NCBI GenBank assembly: GCA_029557915.1
Contig: JAKQHS010000024.1
Span: 1 to 64,000, forward strand
Direction: 5' to 3'
Length of the DNA: 64,000 nucleotides
Origin: Bacteroidota bacterium
GTDB taxonomy: Bacteria; Bacteroidota; Bacteroidia; Chitinophagales; Saprospiraceae
This document shows positions 47,101 through 54,946 of this stretch, one piece after another. The position numbers and the translations under genes are program-made. The notes beneath the pieces were generated by a model. It did not search any database. It saw only the letters and a list, made by a program, of their open reading frames with translations, and was not told where the DNA came from. Position 1 is the stretch's first letter. Each line of letters opens with the position of its first letter.

Positions 47101-47277
47101 GCCGGTGGAAGTGCCTTTAACCAAAATGGTGGCTCCGGGAACCCCTTCCCCATTTTCATCAGAAACCGTACCGGTAACGGTGATGGACTGGGCGAAAACA
47201 GGGGCGTTGAGGACCATCAGCAATGGTATCAACAGCTTGCGCACCCGAACCATAAATAACATTGGATCTTTTATCAT
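44167..47277 (-). CDS. SusC/RagA family TonB-dependent transporter
   Basis: The 1036-residue outer-membrane protein has a signal peptide (ending VFAQS), a carboxypeptidase-regulatory-like domain (TVTGTVSDENGEGVPGATILV), a TonB box region (EEIVVTGYGTQKRRDVTGS), the plug (GSIRIRGNRSL, IYGSRGSNGVILITTKRG) and a long beta-barrel ending in a C-terminal aromatic-type strand (NAGINLKF). It imports the substrate bound by SusD. No glycoside hydrolase or sulfatase lies nearby, so the substrate class is open. A LacI-type regulator is divergent. Confidence 0.96.
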   Translation of the reverse strand: MIKDPMLFMVRVRKLLIPLLMVLNAPVFAQSITVTGTVSDENGEGVPGATILVKGTSTGTATDVNGYYSLNAAPDAILVVSYVGYQVNEVAVNGQASINIQIQPSASSLEEIVVTGYGTQKRRDVTGSIVSIKEQTLREVPSANVIGALQGQIPGVDIARNGVRPGTAGSIRIRGNRSLGRTVGENEAQNSPLIIVDGIPYGGSINDLNPDDIAGLEVLKDASATAIYGSRGSNGVILITTKRGKPGKAQISYNGYIGQVSQTDQYRLLTGPEFKKFKEDARYNAGGGIVEFSVDELAGIANGTSTDWYDLVYQDGSVMNHELSVAGGSETTQYGLSGGFYKETGNLPGISFNRASIRSTIDARIGNRIKVGLNTLNTLSNNHGEGINPMFNIMRISPLLSPYLPDGSLNLFPLLGTVDGTATANPLTLNNKDAIKDSRRRIRTFNSLYGEVDLVKGLKYRANIGLDYRQDYRGQYRGTNTIINPSGQTQANIDNGEAWSYVIENLLTYEKTFAERHRLTLTGLFSVQEDQGFSSAFQATSLPADYVQEYNFTLANSVVVNNNGNGYSKRGLVSYMGRLNYVLDDKYLLTATLRRDGSSVLSPGNQWFTYPAVALGWNIANEAFLKNSKFITGLKLRLGWGITSNQSVQPYGTLGGLSRNNYNFGATNVLGYFVSALPNKNLKWESTTNQNLGLDFGLFRDRIMGSIDVYTQKTKDILVSKSLPISNGAGSFLTNAAQTKGHGVEVSLSSINVQTPGGFRWSTDLNFSINREEIVALEEPGKLRDIGNGWFVGQPLTVIYDFKKLGVWQTSEAEEAKKFNSIPGRIKLEDANKDGKIDANDMQVLGSFQPDWIGGLTNRISYKNFELSAVMFARMGGQVVATYFQSNAGGAGGYAFFGQGRVNQMKVDYWTPDNPTNEFPQPDGLTNNADYYSTLGYHDGSFIKLRSVNLGYNFPEKLLTKYGIGSLKVYVTAQNPLILYSPFVRDGYGIDPEGTGYGGALAPQGSGTAGAPGRAITVGINTPPTRMFNAGINLKF

Positions 47278-47342
47278 ATCATTTTTTTTTGTCGTGAAAC
47301 CGATTTTTTCAGATACGAATATAATCAGGTGCCCTGAAAAAT

Positions 47343-47356
47343 TGTAATCGTTTACA
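47343..47356. promoter_or_regulatory. LacI-type operator between susC and lacI genes
   Basis: TGTAATCGTTTACA is a near-perfect palindrome with a central CG, as bound by LacI-family regulators. It lies 66 bp from the susC start and 55 bp from the regulator start, where one protein could control both. Confidence 0.6.
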
Positions 47357-47376
47357 TTTTTTTTCTAGTTTTTTTT

Positions 47377-47384
47377 TAGATTTG
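47377..47384 (+). promoter_or_regulatory. -7 element of the lacI-type gene
   Basis: TAGATTTG fits TAnnTTTG exactly, 26 bp before the start codon. No TTG lies at the standard -33 distance. Confidence 0.45.
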
Positions 47385-47410
47385 TAGCGCTTTTGAAATC
47401 GGGTTAGCCA

Positions 47411-48436
47411 ATGGAAAGGGAAAAAGAAGTGACCATCTACGACCTGGCCGAAAGGCTGAACCTATCCATAGCGACCATCAGCCGGGCCCTGAAAAATGAC
47501 CCGGTCGTCAACCCCAAGACCAAAAAGCGGATCCTGGAACTGGCCCAGAAAATGGGCTACCGCACCAACTATTTCGCCAAAAACCTCCGCACCCGCAGGA
47601 CCAATACCATCGGGGTCATCATTCCCCGGCTCAACAGCTATTTTATGTCCACCGTGATCGCGGGCATGGAATCCGTGGCCAACAAAGCCGGCTACAACCT
47701 GATCATCTCCCAATCGGCGGAGTCTTTCGAAAAGGAGATCAACAGCGCCCGGACCATGTTTAACAACCGGGTGGACGGATTGCTGGTGTCCCTGGCCTAT
47801 GAGTCGAACAACCTGGACCATTTCAAGGCCTTCCTGGAAAAAAAAATCCCAGTGATCTTTTTTGACCGGACGGAGGACCAGCAATCCTTTACCAATATCG
47901 TCCTGGACAACCGGAAAGCCGGATACGACGCCACCGCCCACCTGATCAGCCAGGGCTGCAGGCGCATCGTGCACATCACTGCCAATACCATGAGGAATGT
48001 CTACATCGACCGGATGCGGGGATACCAGGAGGCCCTGCGGGACGCCCATATTCCTTTTGATGAGCAGTTGGTTCTGAAAGGGAATCTGAGCATGGAATTC
48101 GGCCACGCGGCCGCGGATCAGGTACTGGCCCTTCCAACGAGGCCGGACGGGATCTTTGCCGCCAACGACAACTGCGCGGTAAGCTGCATGCTGCGGCTCA
48201 AACAAGCAGGGATCCAAATCCCCCGGGACATTGCCGTGGTGGGATTTAATAATGACCCGGTTTCGGTCGTGGTGGAACCCAATTTGACCACCATCGACTA
48301 CCCGGGCTATGAGATGGGAGAACTGGCAGCCAGCCACCTCATCAGCCATCTCAGCGGTTCCCAATTGCTTCAAAAGACCAAGACTATTTTGTTGCATCAT
48401 GAATTGCTGGTGCGGAAATCATCCCAGCGAAGCTGA
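47411..48436 (+). CDS. LacI family transcriptional regulator
   Basis: The 341-residue protein has an N-terminal helix-turn-helix and hinge (VTIYDLAERLNLSIATISRA, RTRRTNTIGVIIP) and a periplasmic-binding-like effector domain (FAANDNCAVSCMLRLKQAG, VVGFNNDPVSVVVEPNLTT). It is expected to regulate susCD and perhaps the SDR gene through the CG-centred site at 47343-47356. The inducer is unknown; sugars or sugar acids are usual. Confidence 0.94.
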   Translation: MEREKEVTIYDLAERLNLSIATISRALKNDPVVNPKTKKRILELAQKMGYRTNYFAKNLRTRRTNTIGVIIPRLNSYFMSTVIAGMESVANKAGYNLIISQSAESFEKEINSARTMFNNRVDGLLVSLAYESNNLDHFKAFLEKKIPVIFFDRTEDQQSFTNIVLDNRKAGYDATAHLISQGCRRIVHITANTMRNVYIDRMRGYQEALRDAHIPFDEQLVLKGNLSMEFGHAAADQVLALPTRPDGIFAANDNCAVSCMLRLKQAGIQIPRDIAVVGFNNDPVSVVVEPNLTTIDYPGYEMGELAASHLISHLSGSQLLQKTKTILLHHELLVRKSSQRS

Positions 48437-48463
48437 GGGTTTTCTACTTTTATCATTGTTTTA

Positions 48464-48473
48464 AAAAGCGCTA
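48464..48473. promoter_or_regulatory. AAAAGCGCTA element upstream of the SDR gene
   Basis: AAAAGCGCTA lies 10 bp before the SDR start; its exact reverse complement TAGCGCTTTT lies at 47385-47394 upstream of the lacI-type gene. The core resembles AAAGCGCT sites bound by LacI-family proteins. Confidence 0.35.
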
Positions 48474-48482
48474 ATACTAAAT

Positions 48483-49229
48483 ATGGAGCAAGAGAAAAAA
48501 GTCGCCCTGATCACCGGAGGCGGTTCAGGAATCGGATTCGGCATAGCGGAAAAATTCATTGAAAAAGGGATGCAAACCCTGCTGGTAGCCCGGGACGAAG
48601 AAAAGTTGAAGGCCGCCTGTGCCCAGCTGGGCGCGTCCTGTCATTACAAAACCTGTGACCTGGCGGACTTAAAAACAATTCCCGCCCTGATCCAAAACAT
48701 CCTTTCCGAATACGGGCGGATAGATGTCCTGGTCAACAACGCGGGCATCAATATGAAAAAGGACTTCACAGAAGTCACCGATGAGGATTTTCAAAAAATA
48801 ATCACCGTCAACCTTTGTTCCGTGTTTTCCATATCCAGGGAAGTGGTCAAAGACATGATCCGCCTTAAAAGCGGGTCCATTATCAATATCAGTTCCATGG
48901 CCGCCCAATACGGACTGCCAAGGGTGATCGCTTATTCGGCTTCGAAATCGGCCATCGAAGGCATGACCCGGGCCATGGCCTCGGAATTATCCCCACATGG
49001 TATCCGGATCAATTGCATCGCGCCCGGTTTTATTGAGACTGCCATGACTGCCAAAGCCCTGAACGACGACCCGCCACGCAAAGCCAAGGCCTTGGGCCGC
49101 ACCCCCATGGGTAAAATGGGAAAACCCGCGGATATCGGTGCCGCCGCCGCTTTTTTCGCTTCCGATGAATCGGCTTATATCACAGGAACCGTCCTCTGTG
49201 TAGATGGAGGAAATGCTATCGGATTTTAG
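48483..49229 (+). CDS. Short-chain dehydrogenase/reductase
   Basis: The 248-residue enzyme has the cofactor motif TGGGSGIGFG (11-20), NNAG (85-88) and the catalytic Ser138, Tyr151 and Lys155 (YSASK). NAGINMKKDFTEVTDEDF resembles gluconate 5-dehydrogenase and KduD-like members, so a sugar-acid substrate is likely. It follows the LacI gene and may be part of the same sugar-acid locus. Confidence 0.9.
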   Translation: MEQEKKVALITGGGSGIGFGIAEKFIEKGMQTLLVARDEEKLKAACAQLGASCHYKTCDLADLKTIPALIQNILSEYGRIDVLVNNAGINMKKDFTEVTDEDFQKIITVNLCSVFSISREVVKDMIRLKSGSIINISSMAAQYGLPRVIAYSASKSAIEGMTRAMASELSPHGIRINCIAPGFIETAMTAKALNDDPPRKAKALGRTPMGKMGKPADIGAAAAFFASDESAYITGTVLCVDGGNAIGF

Positions 49230-49271
49230 GTGGAAGCGAAGGTTGATTGCGAACCCACTGCAAAACTCTCC

Positions 49272-49307
49272 AAAAAAAAAGGCCCGCAACCCATTTAGTT
49301 GCGAGCC
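49272..49307 (-). terminator. Strong hairpin terminator
   Basis: A 10-bp stem with one mismatch (49281-49290 with 49298-49307, GGC-C-CGCAAC pairing GTTGCG-A-GCC) is followed on the minus strand by nine T residues (49272-49280). It terminates the Gfo/Idh gene and may also slow plus-strand transcription from the SDR gene. Confidence 0.75.
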
Positions 49308-49356
49308 TAATATTATAAAGGTTTGTGGTGACTGAGTAAGTACTTGTTCTCCTTTA

Positions 49357-49384
49357 ACCGTTCACCGTTCACCCTTAACCTTTT
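49357..49384. repeat. 7-bp tandem repeat at a gene end
   Basis: Four 7-bp units in phase: ACCGTTC, ACCGTTC, ACCCTTA, ACCTTTT. The last base falls in the stop codon of the minus-strand Gfo/Idh gene. Confidence 0.8.
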
Positions 49385-50856
49385 CAGGCCATCTTCCATC
49401 CCTGCCTGTACGGCCGGCTGACAAACTGATTGGCTTCGTCATAATTCGTCACCTTCATGTTTTTGCCATCCCAGAGCAGTTTCCTGCGGCCGTTGAAGGA
49501 CAGGCGGTTATTCTGACCTGGAGTACCCAGTGAATAACTTCGTATCGCGAGGTTGCCCATGATCACGGTCTCGGTCAGCGGACCGGAATAATCAAAGGAG
49601 GAAGTCAGCGCCTGATGTTCCTTGCTTCCGAAACCGGCTTTGCAGGCCTGGGTCCAGGAAACCTGATGGCCGTATTCGGGAAGTTTTTCGTTGGGATTGG
49701 AGGTCATATAATCCTTCGGCATTTCGATCTTCTTTCCGTTTTTGAAATAGATTTTTGGGATCAGGCCGTAGGTCCCGCAGGTCATGACCCCTTTGGTGCC
49801 GATCATCATCACGCCGTTGGTACTGCCGGCATCTCCCAGGTCTTCGCTGGCCGGGATCCATTCGGGGTGGAAGGGGCGGATACCCCCGTCGTACCAGGTG
49901 AGGGTGATGGGTTTTTTGTTTTTAGCCGTGGCGGGGAATTTAAGCTGGACATGGGATGAAGGCGGACAACCTTCAGGGATGTATTCCGGCTGCCAGTCCT
50001 GGGTAAATACCTGGCCCACACTGCATTCCACCTCGGTCGGATAACCCAGGCCAAGCACCCGGAAGGGCGGATCGATGAGGTGGCAACCCATATCTCCCAA
50101 GGCTCCGGTCCCGAAATTCCACCAGCCTCTCCATTTGAAAGGATGAAAGAGGGGATGATAGTCCACATATTCGGCAGGACCGATGAAAAGGTCCCAGTCT
50201 TCGCGGCTCATCGATGCCGGCAGGGCCGGTTTGTCCTTGGGTACGGGGATGCCCTGCGGCCATACCGGGCGGTTGGTCCAGACGTAAACCTGGTCCACGG
50301 GGCCGATCAAGCCCTTGCTGAACCATTCGATCATCTGTTGTTGGCCCGGGTTGGAAGCCCCCTGGTTCCCCATCTGGGAAACCACTTTATATTTCCGCGC
50401 GGCCTCGGTCAGCATCCTTGCTTCGGCCAGGTTATGGGTAAGCGGTTTTTGAACGTAAACATGCTTGCCGTTTTGCATGGCAGCCATGGCGGCGATTGCA
50501 TGGGTATGGTCCGGGGTGGAGATGGTCACGGCATCGATATCGTTTTTCATCTCATCAAACATCCGGCGGAAGTCCTTAAATAATTTGGCCGATGAAAATT
50601 TATCGATGGAGGCCTTGCAGCGGGCAGTGTCCACATCGCAGAGGGCAACCACCTGGTTGGCCCCGTTGTTCCAGGCATTAGCAATATCGGACTGACCTTT
50701 CCCGCCGGCGCCGATGGCGGCCAGGTTGAGCCGGTCACTGGGGGCAGTATAACCCCTTCCTCCCAGGACATACCGGGGCACGATAAAAAAGGAAGCGGCG
50801 GCAATCCCGCTCTTTTTTACGAAATCACGGCGTTCACGGTTTATTTTTTTATTCAT
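49384..50856 (-). CDS. Gfo/Idh/MocA family oxidoreductase, exported
   Basis: The 490-residue protein has a twin-arginine-like start (RERRDFVKKSGIAAASFFIVP), a Rossmann fold (LNLAAIGAGGKGQSDIANAW), YVQKPLTHNLAEA (the family KP motif) and a long C-terminal domain typical of the Bacteroidota/Planctomycete exported group (FHPFKWRGWWNFGTGALGDM). Cofactor-bound export by Tat is likely. Substrate unknown. A strong terminator follows. Confidence 0.92.
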   Translation of the reverse strand: MNKKINRERRDFVKKSGIAAASFFIVPRYVLGGRGYTAPSDRLNLAAIGAGGKGQSDIANAWNNGANQVVALCDVDTARCKASIDKFSSAKLFKDFRRMFDEMKNDIDAVTISTPDHTHAIAAMAAMQNGKHVYVQKPLTHNLAEARMLTEAARKYKVVSQMGNQGASNPGQQQMIEWFSKGLIGPVDQVYVWTNRPVWPQGIPVPKDKPALPASMSREDWDLFIGPAEYVDYHPLFHPFKWRGWWNFGTGALGDMGCHLIDPPFRVLGLGYPTEVECSVGQVFTQDWQPEYIPEGCPPSSHVQLKFPATAKNKKPITLTWYDGGIRPFHPEWIPASEDLGDAGSTNGVMMIGTKGVMTCGTYGLIPKIYFKNGKKIEMPKDYMTSNPNEKLPEYGHQVSWTQACKAGFGSKEHQALTSSFDYSGPLTETVIMGNLAIRSYSLGTPGQNNRLSFNGRRKLLWDGKNMKVTNYDEANQFVSRPYRQGWKMA

Positions 50857-51059
50857 TTTAGTTAATTTTTAGGTGCCCAATTTAGGGAGATTTTTAATAC
50901 CATAGTGCTAATCCGGGATAAATATGAACCATTGATCCCTTTCTCCCTTTCTCCTCCATTTGATAACAATTTCCAAACAAAGCCAACGGTATTTTATATT
51001 TTCGGAAATTTGCAGACCGGTATCCCATAATAATTTGGCCACCATTCAGTTAAACATAC
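50857..51059. other. Divergent promoter region, no clear motif
   Basis: 203 AT-rich bases between the minus-strand Gfo/Idh gene and the plus-strand PBP gene. No exact TAnnTTTG or palindrome was found; GAAATTTG near 51004 is one mismatch from the -7 consensus. Confidence 0.4.
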
Positions 51060-53639
51060 ATGAATAAACTCTGGCAGAAAATCCTTCGCATCACCAATCC
51101 TTCAGGCAAAGCCATCCCCCCGGGCCGGTACAAATTGGCCAGGCTCTTGTGGGGGCTGATGATGGGAGGGGTCCTGTTTATCATCCTGTTTTTCATTTTC
51201 CTTTCCTTCCAGAACCTGCCCACCTTTGACGAACTGGAAAACCCCCAGTACAATTATGCCACCGTGGTTTATTTCGATGATGAGACCGAGCTGGGCAGGC
51301 TGTTCAAACAAAACCGGGTCGGAGTCAATTACGATGACCTTTCTCCCTACCTGGTGCAGGCCCTGCTCTCCACAGAAGACAACCGGTTTTACAGCCATGC
51401 CGGAGTGGACTTTGAAGCGACTGCCCGGGTCATCGGCCGCACCATGCTCCTGGCCGATAAATCTTCCGGCGGAGGAAGCACCATTACCCAACAGCTGGCC
51501 AAATTGCTTTATTCCAACCGGGATTTCCGGGGCATGAGCAATATGGAAAAAAAACTCGCCCTGGTGCTGATCAAATTCAAGGAATGGATCACGGCCATCA
51601 AACTGGAACGCAGTTATACCAAGGAAGAGATCATCGCCATGTACCTCAACCAGGTGGAGTTTGTTTATGATGCCTTTGGCATCAAAGCAGCCGCGGAAAC
51701 CTATTTCGACACCAGCCAGGATTCCCTGAAAATCGAACAGGCGGCCACCCTGGTCGGCATGCTGGTTAACCCGGCCCGTTACAATCCCAAACGATTCCCC
51801 CAAAATTCCCTGTATCGCAGAAACCTGGTCCTGGACCGGATGCATACCTCAGGATACCTCAGCCGGGCTCAGCGGGATTCCCTGAAACAAATCCCGCTGG
51901 AAACTTCGGCATTCCGGCGCCGGGACGTTTCGGAAGGAAATGCACCCTATTTTATCCTGGAGCTCAGCAAATCCCTCCAGGACATGTTCCGCAACTCGGA
52001 TTTAAAAAAACCGGACGGAAGCAACTACGATATTTATAAGGACGGACTGAAAATTTATACTACCCTGGATCCGGTGATGCAGGAACTGGCTGAGCAGGCC
52101 GTGTGGGCCCATATGCCCAAGATTCAGAAACAGCTTTTTACGGTATGGAAAAACAGCGATCCCTGGGTGTTTGAAGCCGATGACCGGCAAAAAGAAATCC
52201 GGAGGTATAAACTGAACAGCCTGGTCCGGGAAAGCGACCGGTTCCTGGGGATCCGGGACAAAATCTTGGGCGTCCTGGCCGACAGCATAGACCGTCGGTT
52301 TGATTTTGTCCTTACTGACAACGATATTCTGCGCATGCTTGAGGAAGAAAATAAAGCCGGGAAGATCAACGATTACATCCACCAGGGCATATTGAGCAAT
52401 GAACGGGCGTCCAAATACCGGCAACTCATGGATGATCCCCTTTGGCCGGAACTGGTCAAAGCCTGGAAACTGGTATTGGCCGAAGCCGATAAAGAATTCA
52501 ATACCCGGATCCGCATGAAGGTGTTTGATTACAATGAATCTCATAAAAAAGATACTTCCATGACCCCCATGGACAGCCTGCGGTACATGCAAATGTTTCT
52601 TCAGACGGGCACCATGGCCATTGAGCCCGGAACGGGCAAGATCCGGACCTGGGTCGGAGGGATCGATCACCGGTATTTCAAATTTGACCACATCACGGCG
52701 GACCGCCAGGTCGGATCCACCTTCAAACCTTTCATTTATGCCACGGCCATAGGGTTCAAGGCGATTTCCCCCTGTCTTAAAGTCGTGGACCGTCCTTATA
52801 CCATTTCCCCGGGTGAAGGCAATTTCAGGCTGATTTCTCCCTGGTCACCCAAAAACTCCGAAGGCCGGTGGACCGAAACCCCGCTAAGTCTATACCAGGG
52901 CCTGGCTTATTCGGTAAATTCGGTTTCCGTCTTCCTCATGAAGGAACTGGGCAATACGGAAATTGTATGCGGGCTGGTCAATGCCATGGGGATCGACAGT
53001 TCCAAAAGAAGACCTGACGGCGAATACCGGGTGCCGAGACAACCCTCCATTTGCCTGGGTTCATCCGATCTTACGGTCATGGAGATGACCGGGGCTTATT
53101 CGGCTTTTGCCAACGACGGGAAATTCATAAAACCCTATTTTATCGACCGGATTGAAGATAAAAATGGAAGGGTGATCTTCCAGGCCAAAATTGAAGAATC
53201 CAGGGCACTGCCCTCCGATGTCAATTACGTAATGGTCGACCTCCTCCGTCGGGCAAGCCCGGTGAGGGATGGCTCCGTTAAATCCATACACGGGGGCAAA
53301 ACCGGGACCACCAACAGTTATAAAGACGGCTGGTACATGGGAGTGACCCCGGGCCTGGTCGTCGGTACCTGGGTGGGCGGCGACCTTCCGTGGATCCGGT
53401 TCAAAACCCTGGCCCAGGGACAAGGATCGGTGATGGCCAAACCCATTTTCGCCGAATTCCTGAAACGTTTGGAAGCCGACCCGCGGGCCAACTGGGACAT
53501 TACCCGTGATTTTTACAAACCGGACCGGATCGGCATCGAAATGAATTGCGCAGCTTACGACTCCCTCCATATACAGGATCAAAACCTGATCAAACAATCC
53601 AAAAAACTGGAAGATGAATTTGATGACTTTGAATATTGA
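51060..53639 (+). CDS. Class A penicillin-binding protein (PBP1a-like)
   Basis: The 859-residue bifunctional enzyme polymerises and cross-links peptidoglycan. A transmembrane anchor (about 30-50) is followed by a glycosyltransferase 51 domain with Glu106 in LLSTEDNRFYSH and GGGSTITQQLAKLLYS. The transpeptidase domain has SxxK at Ser553-Lys556 (STFK), SVNS, and KTGT from Lys747. The linker between domains (about 340-520) is long and basic. It is translationally coupled to the next serine hydrolase, which overlaps its end. Confidence 0.96.
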   Translation: MNKLWQKILRITNPSGKAIPPGRYKLARLLWGLMMGGVLFIILFFIFLSFQNLPTFDELENPQYNYATVVYFDDETELGRLFKQNRVGVNYDDLSPYLVQALLSTEDNRFYSHAGVDFEATARVIGRTMLLADKSSGGGSTITQQLAKLLYSNRDFRGMSNMEKKLALVLIKFKEWITAIKLERSYTKEEIIAMYLNQVEFVYDAFGIKAAAETYFDTSQDSLKIEQAATLVGMLVNPARYNPKRFPQNSLYRRNLVLDRMHTSGYLSRAQRDSLKQIPLETSAFRRRDVSEGNAPYFILELSKSLQDMFRNSDLKKPDGSNYDIYKDGLKIYTTLDPVMQELAEQAVWAHMPKIQKQLFTVWKNSDPWVFEADDRQKEIRRYKLNSLVRESDRFLGIRDKILGVLADSIDRRFDFVLTDNDILRMLEEENKAGKINDYIHQGILSNERASKYRQLMDDPLWPELVKAWKLVLAEADKEFNTRIRMKVFDYNESHKKDTSMTPMDSLRYMQMFLQTGTMAIEPGTGKIRTWVGGIDHRYFKFDHITADRQVGSTFKPFIYATAIGFKAISPCLKVVDRPYTISPGEGNFRLISPWSPKNSEGRWTETPLSLYQGLAYSVNSVSVFLMKELGNTEIVCGLVNAMGIDSSKRRPDGEYRVPRQPSICLGSSDLTVMEMTGAYSAFANDGKFIKPYFIDRIEDKNGRVIFQAKIEESRALPSDVNYVMVDLLRRASPVRDGSVKSIHGGKTGTTNSYKDGWYMGVTPGLVVGTWVGGDLPWIRFKTLAQGQGSVMAKPIFAEFLKRLEADPRANWDITRDFYKPDRIGIEMNCAAYDSLHIQDQNLIKQSKKLEDEFDDFEY

Positions 53640-54865
53640 AATTGGCCTTGTTTTTGTTGATTGATCTCCCGGTGATTCGTATCAGGCCCTTCCTCTTTGT
53701 TTTCTGGTTTATCCCGGTCTTCCCTTTCATCGGCTGTACCGGTCCGGAGGTCCCGGTGGAGCATGTGCACAGCAGGCCACCTACGGCATTGGATAGTTTT
53801 ATGATCGATTTTTCGGATTATTTTTCACACCAAGTTAGCATTTGCAATTGTCCCGGCGCCGCCCTGGCCATCGTTGAGGATACCACCATCAGCCTGGTCA
53901 GGGGTTATGGCCTTCGCTCCGTGGATGCCGCGGACCCGGTGGATGAACACACCCTGTTCAGGTTGGCGAGCGTGTCCAAAGGATTCGGCGCCGTGCTCAC
54001 TGCCAAACTGGTCGATAAGGGACTCCTGCACTGGAACGACCCGGTGAATCAATACGTCCCGGATTTTAAAGTCAATCCGGAGGAAGAAACGCCCAAAATA
54101 GCCATCTCCAGCATCCTTTCCCATAGCCTTGGATTGCCCTACCACAGTTATACCAATTTGATAGAAGCCGGCAAAAGTATCACCGAGATCATCCCGCTGT
54201 TCAGGGATGTCCGGCTCAACCTCCTTCCGACCCAGAAGTACGCCTACCAGAACGCGTCCTTTGCCCTCATTGAAAAAGTGGCGGAAAAAGCTTCGGGGGG
54301 TAAGCCTTTTACCTCGCTGCTGCAGCAGGAACTATTCAGCCCCCTTCGACTCAAAGACATGAGTTTTACTTATGAGGACATGATCAACAGCCCCAACAAG
54401 GCCCTTCCCCATCGTGCAGATCATACCGGAAGATATCATCCCGTGAAGATCACACCCAAATATTACAATGCGGTGTCCGCGGGAGGGATCAACGCTTCCG
54501 CCTCCGATATGGCCGTATGGTTGCACCTCCTCCTTGGCCATTACCCGGAAGTCTTGTCTCAAAATGCCCTGGACAGCGTCTTCGCGCCCCATATCCTCAC
54601 CAGCACGGACCGCCGCCATTACAATTTCTGGCCGGGAGTCAAAGAAACTTATTACGGCCTGGGCTGGAGGATCCTGGACCTGGGGGATCATTACCGGTAT
54701 TATCACGGCGGTTATGCCAACGAATACCGGGCGGAGATCGCCATCGATCCGAAATACAAGATCGGGATCTGCGGGATGTTCAATGCGCCTTGCGACGTGG
54801 CGGATTACCTGATCCCCGCTTTTTTCCAGCATTATGAGCAGTGGAAACAACTTAGAAATAATTAA
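53636..54865 (+). CDS. Serine hydrolase lipoprotein, beta-lactamase fold
   Basis: About 409 residues beginning at TTG 53636, inside the PBP stop; no ATG precedes the signal. A lipobox ends FIGC (Cys34). Motifs are SVSK (Ser112, Lys115) and YQN (Tyr204-Asn206); a late YHGG replaces KTG. The fold is that of class C beta-lactamases and DD-peptidases. Coupling to the class A PBP suggests a role in cell-wall turnover, but activity could equally be esterase-like. Confidence 0.87.
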   Translation: MKLALFLLIDLPVIRIRPFLFVFWFIPVFPFIGCTGPEVPVEHVHSRPPTALDSFMIDFSDYFSHQVSICNCPGAALAIVEDTTISLVRGYGLRSVDAADPVDEHTLFRLASVSKGFGAVLTAKLVDKGLLHWNDPVNQYVPDFKVNPEEETPKIAISSILSHSLGLPYHSYTNLIEAGKSITEIIPLFRDVRLNLLPTQKYAYQNASFALIEKVAEKASGGKPFTSLLQQELFSPLRLKDMSFTYEDMINSPNKALPHRADHTGRYHPVKITPKYYNAVSAGGINASASDMAVWLHLLLGHYPEVLSQNALDSVFAPHILTSTDRRHYNFWPGVKETYYGLGWRILDLGDHYRYYHGGYANEYRAEIAIDPKYKIGICGMFNAPCDVADYLIPAFFQHYEQWKQLRNN

Positions 54866-54891
54866 GGAATTAAGAATTAAAGGAATTAAGG
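54860..54891. repeat. AATTAAGG-type tandem repeat after a stop codon
   Basis: Imperfect 7-9 bp copies of AATTAAGG start over the stop codon (54863-54865) and run 26 bp beyond. Confidence 0.75.
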
Positions 54892-54946
54892 CAGGATGTG
54901 CATCCATTGATTTCCTTAGAATAAATTAAATCGCAAACACTTGTTT

